DNA of 64,000 nt, from contig NC_082620.1 of the NCBI RefSeq assembly GCF_030936135.1, positions 1,488,001 through 1,552,000 on the forward strand, given 5' to 3'. The DNA is from Gavia stellata. Taxonomy: Eukaryota; Chordata; Aves; Gaviiformes; Gaviidae. The notes beneath the pieces are model-generated. The model was not told where the DNA came from. It searched no databases and saw only the letters and a program-made list of their open reading frames with translations. Shown in pieces: positions 38,861-64,000 of this stretch. Every line of letters begins with the position of its first letter. Position 1 is the stretch's first letter. The position numbers and the translations under genes were made by a program.

Positions 38861-38890
38861 TCTTCCTCCTCCTCCTCCTCCTCCTCCTCC
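38861..38890. repeat. (TCC)n microsatellite
   Basis: About nine CTC/TCC triplets just after the CLCNK poly(A) signal. Confidence 0.8.
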
Positions 38891-39439
38891 AGCCCCATGG
38901 AGTTCATTTTGGGGGGGTGGGGTGGGGTGTCACCCTCTCCATACCCCACAACAGTGCTCAAAACCCCCCAAAATTGCACCCAGCCCCAGGACACGCACCA
39001 AAGCACCCCATTCTCAGCGCTCCCGCCCGCCATGGGCCCCCCACCTATAATTATCAGCACAAAATTATTCCTAATTATTGCAATTAATAAGGGTGGTGGG
39101 TGTTTTGCGACCCCAAGATCCTGGGGGAAATGGGGGGGCTGAACCCCAACCCTCCCCCAGCTTTTTGGGCCCCCTTCCAAACTGGGGGGCAGTGTTTTTG
39201 GGGGGAGCGGAGGGTGCGGCGGGCGCTAACAAAGACGTAATTAAGCCCGCCGGGGTAATTAAGCATGGCAGGGCAGGTTGGGTGAGGCGGGCATGCCTGG
39301 GCTCAGCCGGAGGAGAGGTGAAGTGGGGTCAGCGCCAGGGAGACACCCCAAAAGCGGGGCGGGCGATGGGAGAGGCACGGGGATGGGTGCTGGGATGGGT
39401 GCTGGGGTGGGGGTGAGGCTGCTGGGAGCAGGGACGGGC

Positions 39440-40480
39440 TGCAGCACCCATGTGTCCCGTGAAGGGTGATTGTGGGGTGAGGGGACCATGGGGAGGGTGA
39501 CCAGAGCACCCATGGAGGGTGCTCAGTTGCTCAGTAGACACCACGGCACCCATATCACCCATGGAGGGTGCTCAGTGGGGTTAGGGGACCATGAGGATGG
39601 GACCACAGCACCCATGGAGGGTGCTTTTGGGGCACAGGGACCACAGCACCCATATCACCCATGGAGGGTGCTCAGTGGGGTTAGGAGACCATGAGGACGG
39701 GACCACAGCACCCATGGAGGGTGCTCAGTTGCTCAGTAGACACCACGTCACCCATATCACCCATGGAGGGTGCTTTTGGGGCACGGGGACCACAGCACCC
39801 ATATCACCCATGGAGGGTGCTCAGTGGGGTTAGGGGACCATGAGGACGGGACCACAGCACCCATGGAGGGTGCTTTTGGGGCACGGGGACCACAGCACCC
39901 ATATCACCCATGGAGGGTGCTCAGTGGGGTGAGGGGACCATGAGGACGGGACCACAGCACCCATGGAGGGTGCTTTTGGGGCACGGGGACCACAGCACCC
40001 ATATCACCCATGGAGGGTGCTCAATGGGGTGAGGGGACCATGAGGACGGGACCACAGCACCCATGGAGGGTGCTCAGCGGGGTGAGGGTGCTCATAGAGT
40101 GACAGGACCACAGCACCCATGTCACTTGGGAAGGATGCTCAGTGCAGTATGGGGACCACAGCACCCATATCACCCATGGAGGGTTCTCAATGGGGTGATG
40201 GGACCGTGGGGAGGGGGACCACAGCACCCATGGAGGGTGCTCAGTGGGGACCACAGCACCCATATCACCCAGTGGGGTGATGGGATTGTGGGGAGGGGGA
40301 CCACAGCACCTACAGCACCCATGGAGGGTGCTCAGTTGCTCGGTGGGGACCACAGCACCCATGTCACCCATGGAGGGTTCTCAATGGGGTGATGGGACTG
40401 TTGGGAGGGGGACCACAGCACCCATGGAGGGTGCTCAGCGGGGCATGGGGACCATAGCACCCACAGCACCCATGGGTAAT
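39440..40480. repeat. Minisatellite with 100-bp period
   Basis: The phrase ATATCACCCATGGAGGGTGC recurs at 39,801, 39,901 and 40,001, exactly 100 bases apart, with more diverged copies on both sides. A shorter internal unit (ACCACAGCACCCATGGAGGG) repeats within each period. Regular in the middle, decayed at the edges. Confidence 0.88.
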
Positions 40481-41104
40481 GCCCCCGTCCCTGGCTGTCA
40501 CCCCACGCCTGCTCCCGTCGGGATTAGAATGGGAGTTTCACCGAAACCGAGTGAGGCACTGGGGTGGCAGCAGGTGGGGGGGGAGCACCCCAAAGGCTCC
40601 GCTCACCCCATGCCTCAGTTTCCCCATCGCCCTTATCCGGCCCCACCGTAGGCAAACAGAGATAAGGCGCTGCCGGGTGCCACCGCGCACCCAAATCCGG
40701 CGTTGTCCCCCCCCACCCTGGGCTCCTCCCCGGGCGCTGCTGGACTTTGAGCCATGACTGAGGGCTGTGGCGGGGCTGAGACCGGCAAACTCGTAACACG
40801 CATGGGGCATCCACAGGCCCGAACGCCCCGAAATAGGATGAAGCCCACCCAAATGGCGGCTTTCGCAGCAAGATGCTGGTCCCCCCTAAACCTCCCCCCT
40901 CCTCCCGCTTTTTTTATGGTTTTGGGAAAAAAAAAACCAACCTTTTTCCGGCTTTTTTCCACCCGGTTATTTGCAGGCACCGGGCAGCCGGCCCCGCGGC
41001 TGGGGTTTGGCTTCGGAGGAGGCGGGCGAGAAAAAAAGCCAAATTCCTGGCGGGTATTGTGGGGGAAAGGAGGCCGGCGATGGGACACGCTCCTCCAGCT
41101 GTGT

Positions 41105-41580
41105 GCAACCCCTTAAAAACCCCTCAACCCCCCTCTTAAACACCTAACCCCTTAAAACCCCTGCTAACCCCTTAAAAAAAAAAAAAACCAGAAAAAAACC
41201 CCCACCCTTAAAATCTCTTACCCCCCCTTAAAACCCCTTAAACGCCGCCTTAAAACCCCCTAAAACCCCTTAAAAAACACCCTTAAAAAAACATTAACCC
41301 CCCCTTAAACACCTCTTAAGACCCCCTAAAACTCCACAAACCCCCGTAAAAACCCACCCTTAAAACGCCTTAAAAAAAAACAACTTTAAAAAACCACCCT
41401 TAAAAACCCATTAACCCCCCCCTTAAACACTGTCTTAAAACCCCCTAAAACCCTTTAAAAAAAACCACCCTGCAAACCCCTTAAAACCCCCTAAAACCCC
41501 ATAAACGCCTTAAAAAAACCTTAAAACCCCTTTAAAACACCCTTAAACCCCCTCTTAAACCCCCTCTTAAACCCAGGGCC
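41105..41580. repeat. (CCCCTTAAAA)n-type simple repeat
   Basis: Imperfect runs of CCCCTTAAAACCCC with variable A and C run lengths for about 475 bases, lying just beyond the EPHA2 3' end. Confidence 0.85.
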
Positions 41581-41659
41581 AACCCCCTCCATCCCTCTTT
41601 GCCCCCCAAATTCCTGCAATCTCTGCCAGCCGCTGGGAAATGACGATATTATAGAAAAC

Positions 41660-42259
41660 GACAAAAAAAAGCACATTTTTATTTGAATCAAAACCTCACG
41701 AAAATCCCCCAAACCCCTGAAAATCCATGAAAAAAAGGGGGGCAGGAAAGGGATCCGGGTTTTTTTGTTTGTTTTTTTTTCTTTTTTTAAATTTTCCCCC
41801 CTTTGCTCTCCCGCATGTGACACGACCTTCGCTTCCTCGCAATAAATATACAAAAATAGAATAAATTACATTAAAAAATAAAAGGAAAAGGGGAAAACAA
41901 AAAAACCCCCCACAAAAACCCGGCGGCAGGAGAGGAATAAATAGGGAGAAAAAAAGCAAAAAGAAGCCAGTTTTGGAGCTGAGCCCTTTTTTTTTTTTCT
42001 TGAAATGTGGAAAAAAAAAGAGGAAAACCCCCCAAAACACCCCCCCCCAGCCCAAAATGAGCTTGAAATTTAAATTTTCATCTTTTTTTGGGGGGGAAGA
42101 TGGGGGTGACACCCGTTTCATCCCCAACCCCGGGGATAATATTAATAATAATACTATAAAAAACCCTTAATAATAATAAAAACAATAAATAAACCCCTCA
42201 GGGAGGAGGGGGGGTGTCTTCATTTGGTTGCTTTCAAGTATTTTGGGGGTGCGGGGGGG
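41660..42259 (-). other. EPHA2: EPHA2 3'UTR
   Basis: Follows the EPHA2 stop on the minus strand. A canonical AATAAA (TTTATT on the plus strand at 41,678-41,683) gives a UTR of about 600 bases, rich in A and T runs, including TTATTTATT near 42,180-42,195 that could act as an AU-rich element. Confidence 0.55.
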
Positions 42260-56950
<14,691 letters not shown>

Positions 56951-57450
56951 AGCCGGGGGGGTTGGGGGGGGCCCGGGGTGCACCCCACGACCGGCAGCAC
57001 CCAGCGCTGTGGGGCGTGTGGGGCTGAGCACCCCGCTCCTGTTCATTCATGCCCCGAGTGATGTCACCCGGCCACGCCCGCTCTTAAAGGGACAGGAGCT
57101 GCTCCCAGTACCCACCAGTATGGGACTGGGAGGGCCCGAGTGTGAGGATGGGAAGTGGGCCGGGGGGTGGGGGGGGTGTGGGTGTGTGGGACCCCCCCCC
57201 CCCCCCCGGGAGCACACCCGTGGGGGGTGTGCGTGGGTCCCGATCCGTCCGTGGGTGCTGGGTGCTGGGTGCGGGTCCGTCCCGCAGCAGTGTCTCCCCC
57301 CGCGCCCCCCCCCCCCCCCGAAGGGGTTAACCCCCCCCCCGCCCCCTCCCCTTTCATTCATGAAGCGGCGTGGGAAGGGCGCGGGGGGCGGCAGCCAATG
57401 GCGGCAGGGGGCGGGGCCACGCGGCTACTACCGGCTCCGCCCCCCCCGCC
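56951..57450 (-). promoter_or_regulatory. EPHA2 upstream/promoter region
   Basis: On the minus strand, about 110-140 bases upstream of the EPHA2 ATG, there are a CCTTTAAGAG string, a GGGCGTGGCC KLF/Sp-type box and a GTGACATCA CRE-like site (57,057-57,092). Further up, near 57,390-57,420, are an AGCCAATGG CCAAT box and a GGGGGCGGGGC GC box on the plus strand. The exact start site cannot be fixed by eye. Confidence 0.45.
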
Positions 57451-59078
57451 CACCAGTTAGATAGTGGGGGGGCAGGAACTGGGGGGCAGGCTCAGGTGGG
57501 GTGCCGGAGGGCGGGCTGGTTTTGGGGGGGCGATGCCCGCCCCCCCCCCCCCGCCCCTTTCCCGCGTCCCGAAAGAGGCCGGACCAGAAATCGGCTTTTT
57601 CCGGCCCAAAAGTAATGCCGGTTTCTGGCGGGGAGGGGGGGGCCGGGCCCCTGGGGGGGCGGGATCGGGCCCAGCAGCCCCCCAGCACCCCAAATCTTCC
57701 ATCAACTGTAGCATCCCCATGATCCCGCAGCACCCCAAATCCTGCATTATCCCCAGCACCCCGTCCCTATCACCCCATTGCACCCCAAATCCCCAGCACC
57801 CCCCAGCACCCCAAATCCCCCAGCACCCCATCCCCAAGATCCCCCAGCACCCCAAGTCCCCCCGCACCCCATCTCCATCACCCCCCAGCACCCCAAATCC
57901 CATGGCACCCCATCCCCAAGATCTCATGGCACCCCAAATCCCCCAGTATGCCATCCCCAAGATCCCCCTGCACCCTAAATCCCCCGGCACCCCATCTCCA
58001 TCACCCCCCAGCACCCCAAATCCTGCAGCACCCCATCCCCAAGATCCCCCAGCACCCCAAATCCCCCAGCACCCCATCCCCATCACGCCCCAGCACCCCA
58101 AAAACTCCAGCACCCCATCCCCGTCACCTCCCAGCACCCCAAATCCTGTAGCAACCCATCCCCAAGATCCCCCAGCACCCCAAATCCCCTGGCGCCCCAT
58201 CCCCATCACTCCCCAGCACCCCAAATCCTGCAGCACCCCATCCCCAAGATCCCCCAGCACCCCAAATCCCCCGGCACCCCATCTCCATCACCCCCCAGCA
58301 CCCCAAATCCTGCAGCACCCAATCCCCAAGATCCCCATTGCACCCCAAATCCCCCAGCACCCCATCCCCATCCCCCCCCAGCACCCCAAATCCTGCAGCA
58401 CCCCATCCCCAAGATCTCATGGCACCCCAAATCCCCCAGTATGCCATCCCCAAGATCCCCCAGCACCCTAAATCCCCCAGCACCCCATCCCCATCACCCC
58501 CCAGCACCCCAAATCCCCCGGCACCCCATCCCCATCACTCCCCAGCACCCCAAATCCCCCAGCACCCCATCCCCAAGATCTCATGGCACCCCAAATCCCC
58601 CGGCACCCCATCTCCATCACCTCCCAGCACCCCAAATCCTGCAGCACCCCATCCCCAAGATCCCCCAGCACCCCAAATCCCCCAGCACCCCATCCCCAAG
58701 ATCCCCCAGCACCCCAAAAACCCCAGCACCCCATCCTCGTCACCTCCCAGCACCCCAAATCCTGCAGCACCCCATCCCCAAGATCCCCCAGCACCCCAAA
58801 TCCCCCAGCACCCCATCCCCGTCACCCCCCAGCACCCCAAATCCTGCAGCACCCCATCCCCAAGATCTCATGGCACCCCAAATCCCCCAGCACCCCATCT
58901 CTGTCACCCCCCCCGCACCCCCCACCCCAGCACCCCAAATCCCCCAGCACCCCAAATCGGACGAGTCAGGGCACCCAAGGCTCTTTTTGGTGGAGAAACA
59001 TGGATTTTGGTCAAAAAAACCCTTTTCCCCTCCCATTCCCCCCCAACCCCCCCAAACCCGCCCCGCAAGATGGGGGGT
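57450..59078. other. EPHA2-CPLANE2 intergenic region
   Basis: Holds the EPHA2 upstream CpG-rich block and then a compound minisatellite (57,670-58,960) reaching the 3' end of CPLANE2. In human ARHGEF19 lies between these two genes. Nothing resembling its DH, PH or SH3 domains is visible in either strand. Confidence 0.65.
57670..58960. repeat. Compound minisatellite CAGCACCCCAAATCCCC / CAGCACCCCATCCCCAAGATC
   Basis: Two related units of 17 and 24 bases alternate, giving a 41-base compound period for about 1.3 kb. A rarer variant with ATCTCATGGCACCCC followed by CAGTATGCC recurs at 57,921 and 58,413, 492 bases apart, showing a second-level repeat. Adjoins the CPLANE2 3' end. Confidence 0.92.
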
Positions 59079-60684
59079 TCAGGCGGGGGGGGACCCCTCG
59101 CCCCCCGGGGCGACGCCGGCGGCGATTTGGTCCCGCCGCCAGAGCCTCTCGACCAGGGCGTCGAGGAGGGGGGCGACGCGGGCCAGCCCCCCGCGCCCCG
59201 TCCCGGCCCCCGGCCGGCTGCCCACCCGCAGCACCGGCACCCCCCAGGCCCCCTCGAAGGCCGTCACGTCCCCCTCCGTCACGTCCGCCTGCGGGGACAG
59301 GTCGAATCTGGGGCGGGTGTTGGGGGGGGGCACGTGGTCAAGGGAGACAGCAACACCCTGAAAAATCCCCCCACAACAACCCCTAAAAATAAGCGGGTGC
59401 TGCCAATCCATCGGTGTAACGAAATGTGCACGTTCTCAGCCTACCAAGGTACCGAGAGGTGCAAAATACGGGGGTGCAAACCCACTTGGGGGGGGATGAC
59501 ACACGGTCAAAGGAGACACCAACACCCCAAAAAATCCCCCCAGGGGGCAAACCCCTATAAAAATAGGTGGAAGCTGCGATTCCATTCATGTAACAAAGTG
59601 TGTGTGTTTTCAGCCCGCCAAGGTATTGAGTGGTGTGAAATATGGGGGTGCAAACCCACTTTGGGGGGGACATACGGTCAAGGGAGACACCAACAGCCCA
59701 AAAAATCCCCCCGGAGGGGGCAAAACCCCCTAAAAAAAAAAGGTGGGAGCTGTGATTCCACTGGTGTAATGAGGTGTGCGCGTTCTCAGCCTACTGAGAT
59801 GCCAAGTGGTGGGAAATATGGGGGTGCCAACCTGTTTATGGGGGGATGCGCCCTCCTCCCGCCCCTCCGGCCCACGCTCTGAGAAGGATACTTGGTGCCG
59901 ACGACCACCCTAACGAGGTTTTCTTCGTCAGGGCCGACCACCCGGCTCATCTGCGCCGGCAGCTCCTCGAAGGACGAGCGGTCGGTGAAGGAGAAGAGGA
60001 AGAGGACGGCGTCCGCTTCCTCCTTACAAGCCTGGTGGGGGGGGGGAAGAGGGGACAGCCACCGTGATGGGGGGATCCTCTGTGTGTGTGTCCCCCAAAA
60101 CTTGTCCCCCCCACCCCGACTCACGGGCAGGAGATGCTCGAATTTTTTCAGGGCTCCGTCCCCGCAATCCCAAAAGCGGAGCTGGAAGATGACGGGGCGG
60201 CCGCTGGCCCGCGGCTTGGCCGGCCAGTAGACGGTGGTGGCCTCTATGCCTGGGGGGGACACCACACACCCCGCCACGGTCACCCCCAGGGGACATCGGG
60301 GGTGCTGTGTGTGTGTGTCCCCCCCCTGTTCCGTGACATACCCAGGGTCTCGTGGTGGACGGGGGGCACGGGGGTCCCCGCCAGCGTGGCCACCAAGGCC
60401 GTCTTGCCGACGCCGCTCTTGCCGGAGAGGAAGAGTTTGTAGGTGACGGTGGGGGCGGCCAAGGTGGGGGGCAGCACCGGGCGCTCCAGCAGACCTGGTG
60501 GGGGGATATGTGTGTGTGTGAGGTTTTTTTTGGGGTGCTGGCACCCCATTTTTTTTTTTGGGGGGGTGTGGGTCTCACCGAACACTCTCCGCTGGTTCTT
60601 CTGGAGGATGGAGTCCAGGTAGGGGCGGCCGGCGGGGGAGAGGAGCCAGCCCGGCTCCAGCACCGAGCCCCCCTGCGCCGCCAT
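59079..60684 (-). CDS. CPLANE2: CPLANE2 (RSG1) REM2/Rab-like small GTPase
   Basis: Ciliogenesis and planar polarity effector 2, a GTPase-like partner of FUZ/INTU/WDPCP that helps recruit intraflagellar-transport cargo at the basal body. Five coding exons in transcript order: 60684-60579, 60494-60342, 60249-60125, 60031-59892 and 59307-59079; 753 bases including TGA, 250 residues (human 258). N-terminal MAAQGGSVLEPGW, then LQKNQRRVFG, the P-loop SGKSGVGKTALVA, HHETLGIEATTVYWPAK in the switch region, WDCGDGALKKFEH after beta-3, VLFLFSFTDRSSFEELP and VVVGTKF as a TKxD-like G4 region. C-terminus ends VERLWRRDQIAAGV...SPPA. Every join keeps frame. A noncoding exon precedes it upstream. Confidence 0.95.
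59330..59850. repeat. Three tandem copies of a 145-170 bp unit in CPLANE2 intron 4
   Basis: Each copy starts with GGTCAAGGGAGACA and CAACACCC, continues with AAAAATCCCCCC, a CATTCATGTAAC-like segment and TTCTCAGCC, and ends GGGGGTGCAAACCCAC. Copies begin near 59,336, 59,506 and 59,677. Moderately diverged. Confidence 0.88.
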
Positions 60685-60789
60685 GGGCCCCCCGAAACCT
60701 GGGGGTGCAGGGAAGACACCCCCCCCGCCTTCCCCCGGGGGGTCACTGCACCCCACATCTTGGGGGAGCAGGGAGTCCCCTTCTGACCC

Positions 60790-61575
60790 CGCACCCTGGG
60801 GTCTATGCCCCACCCCCGGGGTCCCTGAACACCCCCATGGGGTCCCTGAACCCCTCATGGGGTCTCTGCCCCCCCCCGGGGTCCCTGCACCCCACATGGG
60901 GTCCCTGAACCCCCCCGAGGTCCCTGAACCCCCCATGGGGTCTCTTCCCCCCCCCCGGGGTCCCTGAACCCCCCCATGGGGTCCCTGAACCCCCCCATGG
61001 GGTCTTTGCCCCCCCCCGGGGTCCCTGAACCCCCCCATGGGGTCCCTGAACCCCCCATGGGGTCCATGCCCCCCAGCGGGGTCCCTGCACCCCACATGGG
61101 GTCCCTGAACCCCCTCTGGGGTCTCTGCCCCCCCATGGGGTCCCTGCACCCCCCTATGGGGTCTCTGTCCCCCCCATGGGGTCCCTGAACCCCCCCTCCA
61201 TGGGGTCTTTGCCCCCCCCCGGGGTCCCTGAACCCCACCCATGGGGTCTCTGCCCCCCCCGGGGTTCCTGCCCCCCCCATGGGGTCCCTGCACCCCCCTA
61301 TGGGGTCTCTGTCCCCCCCATGGGGTCTCTGAACCCCCCCCATGGGGTCTCTGCCCCCCCCCCGGGTCCTGCACCCCCCATGGGGTCCCTGCACCCCCCC
61401 CCCGGGGTCTCTGCCCCCCCCATGGGATCTCTGCCCCCCCCCCTCGGGGTCCCTGAACCCCCCCATGGGGTCTCTGCCCCCTCCCCTCGGGTCCCTGCAC
61501 CCCCATAGGGTCTCTGCCCCCCCATGGGGTCCCAGCATCCCCCCCCGGGGTCCCTGCCCCCCCCCCAGCGGCTCC
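60790..61575. repeat. 20-bp minisatellite in the CPLANE2 5' intron
   Basis: Units of about 20 bases built on CCCATGGGGTCCCTGAACCC with variants TCTCTGCC and CGGGG, for nearly 800 bases. It lies between the start-codon exon (acceptor at 60,699-60,701) and the probable noncoding first exon. Confidence 0.9.
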
Positions 61576-61639
61576 CTGCACCCCAAACCCTGCAAAGGGG
61601 GTGCAACACCCCCCCCCGTCCCCGCCATGGGGTGCCCCC

Positions 61640-61860
61640 CCCCACCTCTGCCCCGCGCGGTCCCTTTAAGGCGCGGCCCCACCGCCCTCACCTGCGGCCG
61701 CTTCCGCCTCGGGATGATGTCAGCGCGGAGGGCGTGGCCTCCCCGCCGCCCCGCCCCTTTACCGCGGCGCATGCGCGGGAGGTGGCGGAGGGGAGGCACG
61801 TGGAGCGGGGCAGACCCCGTCCCTATAGCTAATGGGGAGGGGCGGCCCTATAGGCTATGG
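61640..61860 (-). promoter_or_regulatory. CPLANE2: CPLANE2 CpG promoter and probable noncoding first exon
   Basis: CpG-rich block. On the minus strand a CGCAG/GTGAGG donor falls at 61,692/61,691, which would splice to the acceptor at 60,701-60,699 before the ATG exon. Nearby are a palindromic NRF1 motif (GCGCATGCGC at 61,767-61,776), a GCGGAAGC ETS-type site and TGACATCA. No TATA box. Confidence 0.5.
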
Positions 61861-61974
61861 GAGACCCGGACCCTATAGGGTGGGGGGGTTCCCAGCCCTA
61901 TAGGCGGTGTGGGGCTGGGGGAAGCCCCCACATGCCTGGCCTGACGCTGCAACCTGTGCCCAGCGCTGCCCTGT

Positions 61975-62640
61975 ACGGGGTCCCCAATTTCCAGCCCCCC
62001 CCAGGATTTGGGGTCCCCAATTTCCAGCCCCCCCCCAGGCTTTGGGGTCCCCAATTTCCAGTCCCCCCAGGATTTGGGGTCCCCAATTTCCAGCCCCCAC
62101 AGGCTTTGGGGTCCCCAATTTCCAGCCCCCCCCCAGGCTTTGGGGTCCCCAATTTCCAGTCCCCCCAGGATTTGGGGTCCCCAATTTCCAGCCCCCACAG
62201 GCTTTGGGGTCCCCAATTTCCAGCCCCCCCCCAGGCTTTGGGGTCCCCAATTTCCAGCCATCACAGGCTTTGGGGTCCCCATCCCTAGTGAACGACACCA
62301 GAATGCTTTGGGGTCTCAAATTTCCAGCCCTGGCAGGATTTGGCGTTCCTAATTAACCAACCCTGGCAAGCTTTGGGGTCCCCATCCCCAATTTCCAGCC
62401 CCCCCAGGCTTTGGGGTCCCCAATTTCCAGCCCCACAGGCTTTGGGGTCCCCAATTTCCAGCCATCACAGGCTTTGGGGTCCCCATCCCTAGTGAACGAC
62501 ACTGGAATGCTTTGGGGTCTCAAATCTCCAGCCCTGGCAGGATTTGGCGTTCCTAATTAACCAACCCTGGCAAGCTTTGGGGTCCCCATCCCCAATTTCC
62601 AGCCCCGGCAGGCTTTAGGGTCCCCAATTTCCAGCACTAT
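61975..62640. repeat. 32-bp minisatellite CCCCAATTTCCAGCCCCCCCAGGCTTTGGGGT
   Basis: About 20 units of 31-32 bases. A longer variant block, with AGTGAACGACAC and CCTAATTAACCAACCC, occurs twice (around 62,287-62,370 and 62,492-62,575), about 205 bases apart, giving a higher-order repeat. Confidence 0.93.
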
Positions 62641-62869
62641 CCCCCTTTTCCGAACCCTCCCGTTCATCCCCCAACCCACGCTCCCCCTTTTTTCCACCTC
62701 TCTCTGTTGCTCTAACATCCCCTGGTAGAAATACCACCCTTTTTTTCACCCACCGAGACCCCCAAATCCCCTCTTTCGCCCCTAAACTTGCGGGGAGCGC
62801 AGCGGGGGTTTCCCTCCACGGCATTTCCACCCATCGCCCCCCTCCCCAAAAGGACCAACCATCCGTTTC

Positions 62870-64000
62870 TTTTCCTTTTTATTTGTTAAACCGCTAAAAA
62901 TTCATCAGGATGGGGGGGGGACGACACCCATTTACAGCCCTCCCCCCCCCAAATGTACACAAGATTTTAAATATCACCGAAAATCGCTTTTCATTCCTAC
63001 GCTCGGCCGAGCCTGGGGTGACGATGTGGGGGGACACCTGAGTCGCGGGGGGGAACGATGACACCTCGCTCACAGCACCAGCGGCTCACGGCGGGGGTGT
63101 GTGTGTGTGCGTGTCTCAAAATTTGGGATGAATTTACCGTGAACGGCACGGAACATGCCTTTCCGCGACCGATGGGGACGGAGGAGGGATGGCCCCGGCC
63201 ACTCGGCCAGTTTGGGGCCGGTTAGGGGGAATTTGGGACCGGTTACGGGTATTTTGGGATCAGTTGAGAATGGAGACTGCGTAAACATTGGGAAAACGCC
63301 CCTCGAGGGATGCTCCACGCAGGGAGAAGGACGTCAGCTCAACGCCGACTCACCGTCCATCCCTTGTTTGACTCATTTTTTGGGGTGAGACATGCAAAGG
63401 GGAGGGAATTGCTGCCGAAGCCGCGACCGCCTTCCCCGTGGCGAAGTTTAAAGTGGAGAAGAAATATTTCACAGATCACCCTAGGTGCTCCTGAGGTTTT
63501 GGGGGTAAAAATTGCGTTTTGCCTTCCCTTAGGACAAATCAAATACGTTTGGGATTGGAGCGGGAGAGGCTGGATTTAACGAGGGATTTATTTACAGAGG
63601 TGGAAACGCCGCAGATGAAGCAAAACCCTCCCCATCCCCACGCGGCTGCGATGCGATTTAAGGCTCCGACCGGCAAAAAGCTCAGTGGGGATGGAGGGGA
63701 AAAAAACCCCAAATAAACGAGGGGAAAAGGGGCCACGTCATGGCGCTGCCGGTTTGGGGAGGGTTCCTTACTTTTCGGGTGCTGGAGGTTGTTGACCAAA
63801 ACCTGGCAGAATCCGCCCATTTCCCCCCCCCATCATCTCGAGGGGAAAGGGAAGGAGGGAGGTTGTCCCAGAAGGACGCACAGGTTCAATCCCTTCGGAT
63901 TTTAATGTCTGAAGCTTTGCGGAAGGAGGCACGTGCAAAGATGAGGTGCAGTTACTGCGATTGAGGCTGCTCACGCCCTCAAATTTACCAATATCCGTCC
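62870..64000 (-). other. Probable 3'UTR of the next minus-strand gene (FBXO42 by synteny)
   Basis: After the minisatellite and a short unique stretch, a minus-strand AATAAA (TTTATT on the plus strand at about 62,878-62,883) could end a transcript entering from the right edge. No coding exon is visible between it and 64,000. The human order places FBXO42 next, on this strand. The assignment rests on synteny and one signal only. Confidence 0.3.

Larger units (their letters stand above)
38891..41660. other. CLCNK-EPHA2 intergenic region, mostly repeats
   Basis: Convergent 3' ends of CLCNK (plus) and EPHA2 (minus). Contains a 100-bp-period minisatellite (39,440-40,480), unique G/C-rich sequence (40,480-41,100) and a TTAAAACCCC-type simple repeat (41,105-41,580). 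In human FAM131C sits here; I find no trace of it. Confidence 0.6.

Noticed and set aside
57464-59882. Long Pro-rich plus-strand frames resembling extensin-like proteins
   Set aside because: Product of the CAGCACCCC minisatellite; the later part overlaps CPLANE2 exons antisense.
60280-61799. Gly/Pro-rich minus-strand frames of 314 and 433 codons upstream of CPLANE2
   Set aside because: They read the 20-bp minisatellite of the 5' intron. The CPLANE2 start in MAAQGGSVLEP has a proper acceptor and family match instead.

Overview
This window looks like a GC-rich avian microchromosome. It carries a compact run of vertebrate developmental and physiological genes with short introns, many G/C-rich minisatellites and one 200-base assembly gap. 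Gene order and orientation match the human 1p36.13 block from SPEN towards FBXO42 (remembered synteny), and the proteins are close to but clearly diverged from the mammalian ones. I saw no bacterial, phage, CRISPR or intact mobile-element signal.

Layout. (1) 1-22,095, plus strand: the 3' part of SPEN, from RRM2 through the roughly 7.9 kb giant exon to the SPOC domain and 3'UTR. (2) 22,096-22,295: run of N. (3) 22,660-30,5xx, minus strand: ZBTB17 (MIZ-1), tail-to-tail with SPEN. Its BTB domain and zinc fingers 1 to 6 plus half of 7 are present; the remaining C-terminal exons are lost at the gap. Its CpG-rich promoter lies near 30.4-30.6 kb. (4) 30.6-32.5 kb: intergenic, with a CTCF-like site. 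(5) 32,556-33,650, minus: HSPB7, complete. (6) 34,191-38,675, plus: one complete ClC-K chloride channel gene (CLCNK), head-to-head with HSPB7 across a 540-base promoter gap. (7) 38.8-41.7 kb: repeat-filled intergenic DNA. (8) 42,260-56,950, minus: EPHA2, complete in 17 exons (972 codons), with introns built largely of tandem arrays. (9) 59,079-60,684, minus: CPLANE2 (RSG1), complete in five coding exons plus a probable upstream noncoding exon. (10) 61.9-62.6 kb minisatellite, then 62.9-64.0 kb, probably the 3'UTR of the next minus-strand gene (FBXO42 expected by synteny).

The genes do not form one pathway. SPEN and ZBTB17 are nuclear transcriptional regulators, HSPB7 is a muscle small heat-shock protein, CLCNK is an epithelial chloride channel, EPHA2 is a receptor tyrosine kinase and CPLANE2 is a ciliogenesis GTPase. 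Shared regulation is suggested only at the HSPB7/CLCNK divergent promoter and the two-directional-looking ZBTB17 CpG promoter.

Main observations: single-base frame breaks in SPEN and ZBTB17 that look like assembly errors; a gap that hides the C-terminal exons of ZBTB17; two GC-AG introns; a 277-bp higher-order repeat built from 11-bp units in EPHA2; a 2.5 kb ATGCAAA-rich array; an almost pure A/C tract that would give G4-prone intronic RNA; a perfect MEF2 site upstream of HSPB7; and absence of ARHGEF19 and FAM131C from the places they hold in human. I did not find a new biological system.
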